A stretch of DNA of 64,000 nucleotides from Dasypus novemcinctus (GCF_030445035.2 NC_080696.1:24875661-24939660), one strand, 5' to 3'. Shown: positions 26,181 to 37,560, counted from the first letter of the stretch. Notes: generated from the letters alone by a model not told the origin. Numbers and translations: made by a program.

Positions 26181-28438
26181 AAAAAATACATGCTCAAAAA
26201 ATGAGGACTGCCTACATTCAATCTAACAATTCAAGCAGCCCTCCTGTTATCACCTTCTTAAGGAGACCTAGCCTGACCAACCTATTTAAATCTGTAATTT
26301 GTTCCCTCCACTTTTTCTACCATATTTATAAATACATTTATGTTCCAGTCATTATCACTAGAAGGTAAACTCACAAATGCAGACATCTTTTCTACTTTGC
26401 TCACTGAGAAACCTTACATTTCTACAGAGCCTTCCTCTTAAGTAATGACTCTTAAAGACAGGCCTGACAAGGAAGGACAGAAATAACTTTCCCAGATGGT
26501 TAAAAAAAAAAAAATTAAAGCTGGTCAGTATATGATGCCTTTTCTCCAAGAACAGGGCAATGGCTGTTCCTTTCTTCCTTCTCTCACACTCCCTTCGGAA
26601 TGATTTAGGAAAACTGGCAAGTCACTTCAGAACCGTCCATTATCTAGGAGTGTTGTATTCTTCTGTGATAAACTTCCTGCCCATATGCTAGGATATCTAA
26701 AAAAGGGGTAACAGCAGAATCAATATCATACTGGAACTCTGGAAGCCAGCATTTCTATCCAGCATTCTGACACCTTTTACTACATGTCAAATAAGGTAAG
26801 ACAGTTTGTTCCCTCTCAAGAAGCTCACTAGTTGTAGGCATCTGGATGCACAAAATAGTTTGACAGGTGCATTAAGTCATTTGACAAAACAGTGCTGATA
26901 CAAGTGAGAGTAAATATCAGGAAGAAATACAATCTGATTTTTGTTTTAGAAACATCATTGTGGCAGGAATGCAGAGGATGACCTGGAAGTGCTAAGCCTG
27001 GAGACAAGACCATAGTAATAATCCAGATGAGAGATGAGGCCAGCTTTAACTAAGACAAAGGCAGTGGGTATGTGCAAGGAGGGACCAATATGACAGCTGT
27101 ATAGGAAAACAGAATGAATTGGTGGTGCAACTCACGGAGTGAACACTGGGTGCTTCCCATGCATTATATCAAACCTAAATGATAGGGTTTATAAGGACTA
27201 ATATCATTATTCAAACTTTATAATAAGGATTTGAGCAGTGAACTTGCTGGCACTTTCAGTTAAGTATTGGGAAAGCTGGGTTTTGAATGGAAATCTATCT
27301 GATTTATCTTTTAAAGTCTGAGCTCTTGGCCTACAACATAAAGAAAACAAGAATTTAATTGCAAGACATTGGTCTTGGCCTGCCCAGGACAAGTATTATT
27401 GGCAGCTAGAGATATCGGAGGCAATATAGACTAGGACCTGGGATCAAGGTCAAGATAGAAAGGGCAGTCAAAAGGGTCAAATGCCATTAAATTAATTAAA
27501 TTGGAAAATGTCCACTGATTTTGTCAATTCAGGAGGTACCAAATGATTTGACAAGTCCATTTGATTTTAGTGGCAAAGAATAAATTGCAATGGACTTAGT
27601 AGTAAAAAGGAGGTAGAGATTTGGAGATAACAGGCAGTTTCTCCTGGGGGTGGGGAGGAAGGCTGTCCAGAGAAAACAACATCTAATGGAGGAAGATGGG
27701 TTGAAGGGAAGCTTTCTTTTTATTCTTTAATTTTAAAAGCGTGGGACAGACCTGAAGATGTAGCCCGGGGGGGCGTGGGGGGGGGGCGTGGGCGTGTAAC
27801 AAGGGAGAGGATGAAGATATCCAGGGTGACATAAACTAACTGGTAAAGCATGAAGAGGTTGGGACACAGACCTGGGGTTAGAAGGATTATCACTTAAAAA
27901 TTGTTTTTTTCCTGTATCTTATAATACTCAGTTTTCTTCTTTTAAGAGACATCAGAAGGAAAGCAGGAGCAGAGTAGGAGGGCTTGAGAAGTATGGGAAA
28001 GGTTTGAAGGCATCTGTGGGTATAGACAGGAGAGGATGTTGCCGGGCAATGCTTCATGGAAGGACTGCCCTGAGCAGCATGGACTTTTGAGTGTCATCTC
28101 AGAAATCAACTGATGGCTTCATCTACAGCAGGGAGGACAGTAGGGGATTTCTGTTAAGAAAATTCTGTGGAGTTGATTCTGATGCAGGGAATAAGTCCAG
28201 ATTTGCCACTGATAGTTTAAAGTGAGCTGCCTTATCTGAGTGTCCTCATAGATCCACCAAAAAGAATGTTGTGGGGGGAGACCCTTTGCTGGCTCAATCA
28301 CACAGAACCTGGGTGCTCCTCCTGGGTGATCCAAACTGGTCCTGATAAAGAGCCAGACTGGTAGATCTTGGGACATGGTGTGACCGTCTTTCTATGCTAG
28401 TCAGCAACTCTGCCAGCATGGCAGTTTTGTTTTGGATG
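26181..28438 (-). other. NANP intron 1, middle part, no recognised gene
   Basis: No coding exon or RNA is supported. A G-rich patch with GGGGG runs is at about 27765-27800. Minus-strand frame 28119-28376 has no recognisable domain. Confidence 0.5.
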
Positions 28439-28527
28439 TTGTTTTTTTTTTTGAGGTACCGGGGATTGAACTCAGGACCTCCTACATGGGAAGCAGGCGC
28501 TCAAACACTTGAGCTACATCCACTCCC
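28439..28527 (-). mobile_element. Short tRNA-derived SINE monomer, antisense
   Basis: T run, then 'gaggtaccggggattgaact' and 'gagctacatccactccc', the antisense tRNA-like head. It lies in NANP intron 1. Confidence 0.85.
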
Positions 28528-28619
28528 AACATGGCGGTTTTAATGAAATCTTCCTGGGTCCCTAAGCACAGGAGCTAACTTTAAGAACTTATAAAAAAAG
28601 AACTTATATAAGAACTTAT

Positions 28620-28892
28620 AAAAAGAGGGAGAATGGGACACAGAGACACAATTACTGAGGGAAAATGCCCAGGAGAAGATAAGGGAAGAAACTAAGTGAT
28701 GCTGCCACAAGTCAAGAAATGCCTACAGCCCCCGGAAGCTGGAATGAGGCAAGCCTTCTGAGGGAGCAGGGCTAAGCCTTCCCTAAGCCTTCTGAGGGAG
28801 CATGGTTCTGCAGACCCCTGGACTTCGTTCGGACTTCTGACCTCCTGACAGTATAAGGTTCTGTTGTTTAAAGCGACCCAATTTGTGGTGCT
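28620..28892 (+). mobile_element. Possible MLT-type LTR fragment near the NANP promoter
   Basis: Contains 'ctgttgtttaaagcgaccc' then 'aatttgtggtgctctgg', like the end of the fragment at 16130-16395. It ends about 190 bp from the exon 1 donor, at the edge of the CpG island. Confidence 0.5.
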
Positions 28893-29370
28893 CTGGTGTG
28901 GGCTTGGGGGAAGCACCCGCCTCTGGTTCCTCCCTCCCACTCCTTCCAGCGCCGGGACAGGTGTGGGCCTCCACCGCCTTCCCCGGTCTCAAAGCACGAG
29001 AGAGACTGGTGCCTTTGGCCCTCCGGAGTGACCCGGGGCGGTACAGTGGGGACGGGTGGGCAAGGTGCCCAGGACGCGACGTTACCTCCAACATGCCCTT
29101 CCGACTCGCCCCGGCGGTGTCGATGAGCGTGTTGTCCAGGTCAAAAAAAACCGCCCTCAACCTGCTCAGCCCCATCCCGCCGGCTGTACCCGCCAGGCGC
29201 TGACTCTCTCCACGCAAGCGCCGGACAGGCCTGAGGGCGGGGCCCCAGGGCCATCTGAGCCTCCCGGGCCGCGCGCGCGCTCAGGCTTCCCCAGCCCAAG
29301 CTTCCCCGGAACTCCCGCGATATACGTCAGCGCCTGAGAACGGCGAGTTCCCGCGAGATTCTGGAATCAA
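28880..29370 (-). promoter_or_regulatory. CpG island and promoter region of NANP
   Basis: CpG-dense DNA covering the first exon and upstream flank, with a GCGCGCGCGC run near 29270. On the minus strand the upstream part contains TGACGTA (29323-29329, CRE-like) and TCTCGCGGGAA (29348-29358, similar to a known TATA-less promoter motif). No TATA box is seen, which fits a housekeeping promoter. The start site is probably between 29180 and 29370 but is not resolved. Confidence 0.75.
29086..29175 (-). CDS. NANP: NANP exon 1: start codon and HAD motif I (residues 1-30)
   Basis: The exon encodes MGLSRLRAVFFDLDNTL, containing HAD motif I with the nucleophile Asp12 and acid/base Asp14, and ends at Glu30. 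The splice donor is GAG|GTAACG at 29085/29086, phase 0, joining exon 2 at Val31. An in-frame upstream ATG exists at 29215-29217, but the start at 29173-29175 matches known NANP N-termini and gives the expected 248 residues. It is transcribed leftward from the CpG island. Confidence 0.96.
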
Positions 29371-30040
29371 TGGTCTGTGCAATTTGCAAGCAGTGCGTGG
29401 CTTTCTGGGGATCGGTGGCTGTATCTGAAGGCAGGCTATTTTCTTTCGTATATCCTGTGCCCCCTAACGCTTTTACCTTTTGCACTCCATGTGCCGGAAG
29501 GACAATATAACTGCCTGGGGAGGGAAGCTGAGAAGAAGCCGCCTTCTGGTCGGGCTATGGGTATATCTTGGGGAGCAACTGTCGGTGGAGACATCTTTTG
29601 CTTGCCCTGAGTTGCTGTTGAGGTTGTGTGCCCAATGTCCCAAATGTGTGGTGAAGGGGTGGGTCACTACTGGTGGCAGGAGCACTAGAGGAGGGACAAA
29701 GGCATGCGGGTCAGTTTTTTTTTTTTAATCTTGTTTTGTTTTTAACTTTTAAAATTTGAAATACTTTCAAACCTGAAACACGGTTACAAAAATAATACAA
29801 ACCCCACCTAGAGAATTCCAACATATCCTCATCCCTCTGACTATCCAGGTCCACCAATTTCAACATTGTTACATTAGTGAGATCACTCTATCCATCAATC
29901 TATTTGTAACTGAATTTTGTCTGGTTCTTAACTATGCTGCAGAAGTGAATTTTAAGACTTAGGCTAGTATTTATTAAGGTAGGGAGGGAAGAAAAATGGG
30001 AGAAAATAACAGGTCATGGGTCCCAGGTAGAAAGGAAGGG
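29371..30040. other. NANP upstream flank; old repeat remnant
   Basis: No gene is supported. 29745-29940 resembles an old L1-type 3' end, but too weakly to classify. Confidence 0.4.
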
Positions 30041-30500
30041 GCTGAAAAGTGGTAAAGTGGGCTGATTTACAGACTATGGTTTCCCATTATAGATGATAAA
30101 TGCCCAGGTTTTACTTGCGAGGCGGCCAGGGCAGGGGGGAAATGGTGAGAGCAGGATGCAGAAGGCAGGAACAGGCACACGGATTGGCAACAGGACAGGG
30201 CAAAGGCAAGAGAGTGCAAGAGACCCTGGTACTTGCTTTTAAAACCATTAATTATTCCGCCCCTTTGCTTATGGCATGGGAGGAGTTCTGTTTGCTGTTT
30301 TGATTGATTACCCCACCCATCAATCCCCCTGGAGTGCCCAGTAATAAGGCCCTGAGGAATATCCAATGCTGCTGGTTTCCAGAGAAATCTCATTTTGAAT
30401 TGCGGAATCTTGTGAGAGTCTTATAGCAGCCATCTTGGGTTTACTGAATGACACGTGGACTTCTTGCCAGGTTCCAGATCTATTGATTACCTATCTTACC
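30040..30500 (-). repeat. LTR-like repeat, copy 1 (weak)
   Basis: Shares 'tgtttgctgtt.tga' and 'ttaccccac' blocks in the same order with 31225-31740, which suggests two diverged copies of one LTR-like element in antisense. No viral genes accompany it. Confidence 0.4.
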
Positions 30501-30949
30501 AGCTTGTTTCACTATCCATCTATCTCATCTACCCCCTTTTCTGAACATTTGCGTGTAGGTTGTATACACCATGCTCCCTCAACACTAAATACTGCTTTGT
30601 GTATTTCCTAAGAATAAGGATATTGACTTACGTAACCATCTTGCAGTTATCAAGTTAAATTTAACATTCATATAAAACTTATAATTCATAGTCCAATTTT
30701 TAAATATGTTCCAATAATGTCCTTTTGAACCTTTTTTCCTCCTTGTTTAGATCCTGTCCAGGAGCACATATTCCAATTAAATTAATTGTCATTGTCTCTT
30801 TAGTTTTCCTCCTTCCCTCCCTCCTTCCCGTCTTTCTTCCTTTCCTTCTTTTCTTTCATTCATTGTAGAACATACAGCATAAACTCCCATTTCAACCACT
30901 TCCAGATATTCATTGGGATTAATCACATTCACCATGTTGTGATACACTT

Positions 30950-31040
30950 TTCTTTTTTTAGGTACTGGGGCTGGGGACTGAACCCGGGACCTTGTATGTG
31001 GGAAGCCAGTGCTCAACCACTGAGTCACATCAGTTCCCCT
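30950..31040 (-). mobile_element. Short tRNA-derived SINE monomer, antisense
   Basis: 'aggtactggggctggggact' followed by 'gaacccgggacc' and 'gagtcacatcagttcccc': antisense tRNA-like head with T-rich tail. Confidence 0.85.
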
Positions 31041-31084
31041 GAGTTGTTTTTTTTCATTTGTTTACTTGTTTATTTTTAATTTTA

Positions 31085-31177
31085 TTTTAAAAAATTTTTA
31101 GGAGGTACTGCGGCTCAAACCCAGGACCTCCAATGTAGGAAGCTGGTGCTCAACTGCTTGAGCCACATCTGCTCCCG
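31085..31177 (-). mobile_element. Short tRNA-derived SINE monomer, antisense
   Basis: 'aggaggtactgcggctcaaa' then 'cccaggacctcc' and 'gagccacatctgctccc'. It is arranged tandemly with the copy at 30950. Confidence 0.85.
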
Positions 31178-31224
31178 TGGTATACTTTTGAAGTTGGGGG
31201 ATGCTGGATTCCTCTAGGTTCTTG

Positions 31225-31740
31225 GCTATGTTACTTAAAAGAATTTAAGGGCATACTGGTTTAGTTAGACTAGTAAAAATAGTTTATTGAGAAATGGGAG
31301 AAAAGCACGGAAATAAGCACCCAACATGTGGATGTGGGCTCCTCTAGGCAGGAGAGAGCATTCGGGGTCAGGAGGTAACTATTAAAGTCATTATTCACTC
31401 CTCCTCTTTCCTAATGCTGGGGGAGGAGCCCCAGCTGTTTGCTGTTCTGAATGGTTACCCCACTTTTTAGCTCTATTATGGGGCCTTTTTTTGTGAGGTT
31501 ACCCAGGACCAATGGGGAGGCCTGTTTGGTGTTATTTGGGGCTTCACCTGGAAGGAGTTCCAAGTGGGACCTTGTGACTAGGGTCTCTGTGGGGTCTTTC
31601 CACCTTTATGCTTAGCCTTTCCCTCTGGGGGTTTCCAGGTGGGGTTTCATGGCCCTGTTTTCTGCTGGGTCTTAGCTTTTATGACTTGTCTTGCCTTTTG
31701 CCTATACTAACCTAAAAGTGTCCCGCTTCAGTTTCTCAGG
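31225..31740 (-). repeat. LTR-like repeat, copy 2 (weak)
   Basis: See copy 1 at 30040. The left part has the complement of AATAAA within 'agtttattgagaaatggg', as expected of an antisense LTR. Confidence 0.4.
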
Positions 31741-31921
31741 CCATGACCAGATATATTGGGACATACAAAAATGCTCCAGTATGTGCATAAGGGCTACTCC
31801 TCACCCCCTCTGGAACTGACACCAGGGACCCACACTGGGAGCATGGGCTAGCTCTGTATGGAGCAGGCCAGAAGATGGGGTAGAGGCCAGATATGGTGCC
31901 ATGGGGAAATTTTCATATCAG

Positions 31922-32022
31922 GTTTTTTTTTTTTTTTTAAGGTACCGGTCCCAGAGATTGATCCCGGGACCTCATATGTGGGATGCTGGTGCTCACCCAC
32001 TGAGCCACATCTTCTCCCCTCC
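31922..32022 (-). mobile_element. Short tRNA-derived SINE monomer, antisense
   Basis: T run, 'aaggtaccggtcccagagat' and 'gatcccgggacctc', then 'gagccacatcttctccc'. Confidence 0.85.
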
Positions 32023-32597
32023 TATCAATTTTAAGTTGTTTTTTTTCGATTCAGGACCTGCCTTTTTCTGCAACCCTTTAAATGTTTTCCAGATCTTTGA
32101 AAAAGAAATTTCTGCTAGCTCAGGCTAGTTTTTCAAAGTTTCTATGAAGGGATGGAGATCTGAAGCTACTCACTCTGCCACCTTGATTGGGGCAGTGCAT
32201 CACCAGTGGATTTTTTTTTTTTTAATTAGAGCATTTGTGGGTTTACAGAAAAATCAGCTGAATATATTAATCCCATATACCCCCTTCTTACTCAGTTTTC
32301 CTTATAATTAACATTTTGCCATAAGGTGGTACTTAAAATTAATTTAAACAATATTATAATCATACTATTTATTTCTTGATAAAGTCCTTTAATGCACAAA
32401 GGTGTTTTATTTTCATGAAGTCCAAGTTATCTGTTTATTCTTTTGTTGTTCATGCTTTTGGTGTAAAATTTAAGAAACCATTGCCTAACACAAGTTCTTG
32501 AAGATATTACCCTATGTTTTCTCCTAGGAATTTTATAGTTTTGGTTCCTATATTTAGATCTTTGGTCCATTTTGTGTTAATTTTTTGTTTAGTTTTC

Positions 32598-33275
32598 CAA
32601 AAGCTGCTGGGAGCAATATACCAGAAATGGGCTGGCTTTTATAATGGGAATTTATTAGTTTAACGCTTACAGTTTTAAGGCTGTGAAAATGTCCAAATCA
32701 AGGCATCGTCAGAGATGTTTCACTGAAGTTCAGCTGCTGGTGATCTTGGAACCCTACCAGGTGGCAGGGCACATGGAGGCATCTGCTTGTCTGGGTCTCT
32801 GCTTTCTCCTCGGGACTTACTTTGTCCCTAAGCTTAGCTGTAGGTGATCATGCATATGGCTTATCTCTCCCCTCTCCTCCAGGCCTCTCTGTCAGCCTGT
32901 CTGAGACCTCTGTCTGTGCCTCTGACCTCTGGTATCTCTCTCTCTCAGCCTCTCAGGATTTCTGTATCTCTGCCACGTTTTCTGTGTGTCTCTGAGTCTG
33001 TGGCTTTTTTTCCCTCCCATTTATAAGAGATCTCAGTAAGAGGACCAAGACCTGCCCTAGGACAGGCCTCATTAGAGTAATCCAATCAAAGGCCCCAACT
33101 GAATCTAATCCAATCAAAGGAATGGATTAGCTTCAAGAACATAACCTTTTCTGAGCTCCATATAACTTCAAGGAGCAGGTATAGCTCAGTGGTTGAGCAT
33201 GTGCTTCACAAGGTCCTGGGTTCAATTCCTGGTACCTCCTAAAAAAAACAGCTTCAAACTGTCACAATTATTTAA
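32598..33275 (+). repeat. Medium-reiteration repeat (family Y, copy 4)
   Basis: Shares 'ggcttttataatgggaattt' and 'gtccaaatcaaggc' with copy 3, and ends 'cagcttcaaactgtcacaa'. A short sense SINE is inserted near its right end. Confidence 0.7.
33176..33252 (+). mobile_element. Short tRNA-derived SINE monomer, sense
   Basis: 'gcaggtatagctcagtggtt' is the A-box side of a tRNA-like promoter and 'gggttcaattcc' the B box, followed by an A tail. Not a functional tRNA: no cloverleaf 3' half with CCA-ready acceptor stem. Confidence 0.85.
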
Positions 33276-33307
33276 AGGGTGAGTTAGGTGCTGACTTGCT
33301 TTTTTAA

Positions 33308-33652
33308 AAGATTCATTTATTTATTGCTCCCCACCTTGTTATTTGCAGTTGCTGTCTGCTCTCTGTGTCTGTTCATTGTATGTTCTCTGTGTCTGCTTGT
33401 CTTCTTTTTTTTTAGGAGACATGAGAACTGAACCTGGGACCTCCCATGTGGGAGGGAGGTGCCCAATTATTTGGGCACATGTGCTCCCTGCTTGTTGTGT
33501 TTCTCATTGTGTCTCCTTGTTGTGTCATCTTATTGTTGCAGCTCGCCATCTTGCTTGTCTTCTTTAGGAGGTACCAGGAACTGAACTGAACTCTCCCATG
33601 TGGTAGGCCAGTGCCCAACTGCTTGAGCCACATCCACTTCCCTCATTCTTTT
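33308..33652 (-). mobile_element. tRNA-derived SINE, compound form, antisense
   Basis: Starts 'aaaagattcatttatttatt', contains two tRNA-like heads in antisense ('gaactgaacctgggacctcc' and 'aggaggtaccaggaactgaa'), and ends 'gagccacatccacttccc'. A dimer or SINE-in-SINE insertion. Confidence 0.8.
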
Positions 33653-34023
33653 TTTATATGGCTATCATTTCTCTCAGTACCATTTTTTGTAGAGACCATT
33701 CATTCTTCACTGAGTGGACTTGGCACCCTTGTCAGAGATTAATTGTAAGTGTTTATCATGGTTTATTTCTGAACTCTTTAAGTTTTATTCCATTGGTCTC
33801 TGTGTCTGTCCTTGTGCAAGTACTATGGCTGTTTTGTTTACTGTAGCTTTAGAATAAGTTTTAAAATCAGGATGTGTGAAAAAGACCACTTTTATTCTTT
33901 TTCAAGATGGTTTTGGTTATTTGGGGCCTCTTAACCTTCCATATGAATTTTATGATTGGTTTTTTCATTTCTGCAAAGAAGACTTAGAATTTTGATCGGA
34001 ATAGCATTGAATCTGTAAACCAC

Positions 34024-34624
34024 TGAGGGTTAAGAATGAGCAAATAATTTTGATTGCTAAGTCATTATATAGATACTTTTATATTGTAAAATAACAAAGG
34101 TTAATACCTGAGATTACTGAAACTGACTAGACGGACTTCATCCTTTGTATGTGGCCATTTCCATCTAAAAACTTGCCATTGTAACGATTTCTTCAGATGG
34201 ATCTTGTCTTTATATATGAACATTTCTATTGAAAGGGTGACCACTCCACCTTCTTCTGTTTGATATTCATATGAAAAACTTTGTGGCTGACCTTTGTTTT
34301 CTGCGCCCCCTCTCCCTGATGCCTTGCTCTCTGATAATGGTTGTACCATTGTAACTCACCCCTAGAGTACCCACTCCTATCCTAGTTCAGTACCTTAATG
34401 TTTATTAATGAAAGAACCTGTGCAAACGCTACCCTAATCACTCATTTGCACCCTGGTGTTGTAAAATACTAGAATTTCTGCAGATCTAGGAGGCAGTATT
34501 GACATGAGGCTTACTGTACTTCTTTGCTTGTGCAATCAAATAAACTTTTTCTCTCTTTGATACCACTATGTCTATCAGGAATTAGATGTATTGGGAGAAA
34601 AGAACCTGCTTTTGCTTGGTATCA
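34024..34624 (+). mobile_element. 5' LTR of an ERV1-like retrovirus
   Basis: 601 bp, from TGAGGGTTAAG to GTATCA. It carries AATAAA within 'caatcaaataaactttttct', about 80 bp before its end. A related LTR is at 17140-17659. It inserted into old L1 sequence. No matching 3' LTR is found within the window next to it. Confidence 0.82.
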
Positions 34625-34627
34625 GTT

Positions 34628-34965
34628 TGGCGACCCAGCAGGGACGAAGGACAAAGGGACTCCTGAAGGAGTCCAACTGCCAGAGGTTCTGGGACCCCAG
34701 TGAATGAGGTAAGCATGGCAATTGCACTTTCTGCAGCCACTAGACTCTCTTTGTCTGACAGCTAGACAGTCAGGTTTTTCCTACCTCACTCCAGGCCCTA
34801 AAGGCACTTTAAAGCTTCAAAGAGAAACAAGTCCAGCCCAGAGTCCATACGTTTGAGTGGATGAATGGATCACCAAGATAGAATTGAATTAGGAAGTTGG
34901 GCAGTTTGAGTCCCCTTGAACTTCCAGAATGATTCCCCTTGCTCTGATCCTACCACCCCTTTCCT
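34628..34965 (+). other. Retroviral primer-binding site and truncated leader
   Basis: TGGCGACCCAGCAGGGAC (34628-34645) starts three bases after the LTR end, as expected of a tRNA primer site. A possible splice donor GAG|GTAAGC follows near 34707-34715. The viral sequence then stops at about 34965, where a G-rich stretch and an older repeat begin; no gag survives. Primer identity not assigned. Confidence 0.7.
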
Positions 34966-34989
34966 GTTTTATTTTTTTTTGGGTGGGGG

Positions 34990-35230
34990 TGGGGGAACCA
35001 TTCTTTAAAAACATTTTTTTTAAACAAATCCGTTTTATTGATACACATTAATATAGCACATAATTCATCCAAAGTGTACAATCACATAGTTGTGCATTCA
35101 TCACTTCAATCATTATTAAAGCATTTTCATTATTTCAATAATAATAAAGAAAAACAGACAAACAAGAAAATTCTCCACCTCTCAGTTTCTCTATGAGAGA
35201 TTTTCTGGGGTTGAAGGTGCCACCTTAAGT
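34990..35230 (-). repeat. Old L1-type 3'-end fragment
   Basis: 'aatccgttttattgatacac' and 'catccaaagtgtacaatcac' are blocks typical of old mammalian L1 3' ends. Strand inferred from the T-rich left edge. Confidence 0.5.
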
Positions 35231-35282
35231 CTGTCAGTTCAGTATATTCCAGAACCTTGAGTCTGTCTGCTGAATATACTCC

Positions 35283-35711
35283 TGTGGGGATCTAGAGCCT
35301 GGGTTCTCCCTAAGCCCATAGCACATAGCCGCTTATGTGACCCAGACATAAGTTAACGGTTAACAACCCTCCATGGAGGGGAATGAATATATAGATGGTA
35401 TTGTAAACCATATTCTTCATAGAGCAATAAAACGTCATTCCTGTATACATAGTGATAACATCACCAGACCCCACATATGCACGTCATGGTACCCTAGCAG
35501 AAACGCTATTCTCATATGCTATGGAATGTCTCTGTCCTCTCATTTTTCTGCTTCTTTGTGGAGCACTAATTCCATTCTCCAGACTGCCACTATCAGACAC
35601 TCTCTTCTGTTCCTAAGTCCAAATAAAGCTTATTATTTTACTCAGTATCTGGTGCATTCTTTGGTCTTGTAGCTGCTCCAACTCAGGCCCTTCAGGAATT
35701 GGGTTGGAACA
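35283..35711 (+). repeat. 5' LTR of the provirus
   Basis: 429 bp, TGTGGGG to GGAACA, colinear with the 3' LTR at 60491. Shared blocks: 'ggttaacaaccctcc', 'gtggagcactaattccattc', 'tctccagactgccac'. The likely poly(A) signal AATAAA is in 'aagtccaaataaagctt'. TGG at 35714 may start the primer-binding site. Confidence 0.88.
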
Positions 35712-37290
35712 ACTGGCAAGCCAACCAGGAAACTGAAGGGCTGCTCGCAGTAGCAGGCATGAACTCAGGGGAAATTCTGGGTTGGCCTGTAATGCCCATG
35801 TCGGCAGGGGTGGCTGCATTCTGGATGAGTGGGGACCACCAAGAGAGTACGGGGACACCCTATAAACTCTGGCAGGTACACCAACTGTGCTACAACAGGT
35901 AGCAGAGCAATTGCACTTAAATAAGAAAAAGGGAGACCTTCAGATAGTGATGGCTATAGCATGGCCTCTGTTAGGAACCTTGTGGGTGATTACTGAGGAA
36001 GAACAAGTGGCAAAAAGCCTCTGTGTGCTGCTTAGAAGAAGAGTTGAAGTTAGAAAGGAATATGTGCCTATCACAGGCAGAAATGAAAGATTCCTTAACT
36101 GCTCACCTGTACCGACTTGATGATGAGTTAGAAACCATGGCTTGTAGGTATGCTCAAGCTAGGGACCACAGGCTGCCGTGAGTCCAGCTCTGGAGGATCT
36201 AACCACTCCTGGGTGCGACCCTAAGGCATGGGATCTTACGGATGACTACTCAGATGAGAAGAATGAGGAGGAATGGGAAGTGGAAGAAGATGAGGAGCCC
36301 TCAAATGTGCACTGTATAATAAGACAGAAGTGGAAGGCATTACATGACCAACCCCCCCAAGCAAAAGTTACATGTAATCGTGAGGGACAGTAGCACTGAT
36401 GAGTTGGGTGATTTGGGTCACAGGTACAGGCCGAAATCTAGAGTCCCTGCCTAACTGGTTTCTAAGATTATGGGACACTGGAGTGGAAGGAGTTGTACTC
36501 TCTGAGGTTAAATGAGTAAATTGATATCCATTACCACTCACCCTTCTTTATGTCAGCACTTATATACCACCTTTAGTGAAACAAAAACAGCATCATTCTT
36601 GGCATAGCTGATTGATGGGTGCAGGGCCTCATGGCCTAGTGAAGGGGATAGACCCTATGCCACTTCTCACTGGCAATCTGTGGAAGAGTTACAGGATATT
36701 TTGTGGGGATGAGGATAAGACATGCTATTTATGCCACCAATTTCATGGGGCTGGACACTGAAGCATTTACTCAGGAATGAAAGCTCCTGTGCTACATACT
36801 GCTCCTAACCATTATTATGACCTTCTAGTGTCAATCCTGATTCCCCTAGTGGGGTAACCTATGCCATGAGCTATGCAGGTTTTAGCAAACTTAGGGGACT
36901 AGGAAAGGCTGTGGAGAAAGAGGGCTGGGCTGTAGGCATCAGGGATAGCATGATGGTCCTAATCGTGTTGCTCAAGCAAATGTGAGTAGATCTTATTGCT
37001 GAGGGTACTGAGCTAGAAATAATAAATAGGCAGCCCAACTTTGGAGCAAGTTCCCTCAGGATAAGAGATTTTTGAAACTGTCCCCTCAGTATTGTGAGGG
37101 AGAAGGGAAAATAGGAGAAAAGCTATTGCCCCAACTCTAGGAATCTTCTCCCTGGAGGAAGTCTGGCAGGTACCCTTTCCCTACCATAGGGGAGGGGTCA
37201 AGATCCCCAGGTGAGAACAATAACTGGGGACCTATGGATGTAGGCCACATGCAGAGTTAACTATTTGTTGTTCCCCTACTAATCGAAAAA
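35712..37290 (+). pseudogene. Degraded gag-like region of the provirus
   Basis: Several short frames (35699-35902, 35887-36120, 36178-36393) lie in the gag position between LTR and protease. An acidic stretch, DDYSDEKNEEEWEVEEDEE, is in the third. No capsid or zinc-knuckle motif could be identified with confidence; assignment rests on position. Confidence 0.55.
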
Positions 37291-37560
37291 GAGTATTAGC
37301 CTTAGTAGACATGGGAGCTGAATGTACTTTAACTCATGGCACTGTAGCACTATTTCATGGGTCAGTGCTGTTTATAGATGGCTATGGAGGGAAAACAATT
37401 TAGGCAAAGCAACAAAATTTTGTTTTACAAATTGGACAATTACCTCCCCAACAGTATAGGGTGTGTATTTCCCCTATACCTGAATTTATTTTAGAAATTG
37501 ACATTCTCCAAATTATAGGAGAATTCCACCTCTGAATCCGAGTAATAAAGGGACTAAAGG
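37291..37560 (+). pseudogene. Retroviral protease remnant
   Basis: The frame reads ALVDMGAECTLTHG, with the aspartic protease active site at 37308-37319. The usual D-(T/S)-G is here DMG, explicable by ACG to ATG decay of a CpG. Stops follow near 37402 and 37535, before the reverse transcriptase. Confidence 0.75.

Larger units (their letters stand above)
32220..34023 (-). mobile_element. Old L1 fragment, antisense, split by later insertions
   Basis: L1 ORF2 sequence is recognisable at about 32395-32597 and resumes at 33653-34023 (e.g. 'gaatagcattgaatctgtaa', compare 46076 in the young L1). Between them lie repeat Y (32598-33275) and a SINE (33308-33652). It ends where the LTR at 34024 begins. 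Confidence 0.75.

Noticed and set aside
29377-29610. A 77-codon plus-strand frame just upstream of NANP, as a possible divergent transcript.
   Set aside because: It crosses from the CpG island into AT-rich DNA with no homology or supporting splice sites; RNA data would be needed.
33176-33252. Possible tRNA gene.
   Set aside because: A and B boxes are present but the 3' half of a cloverleaf is missing and an A tail follows, so it is a tRNA-derived SINE; the same holds for 61605-61725.
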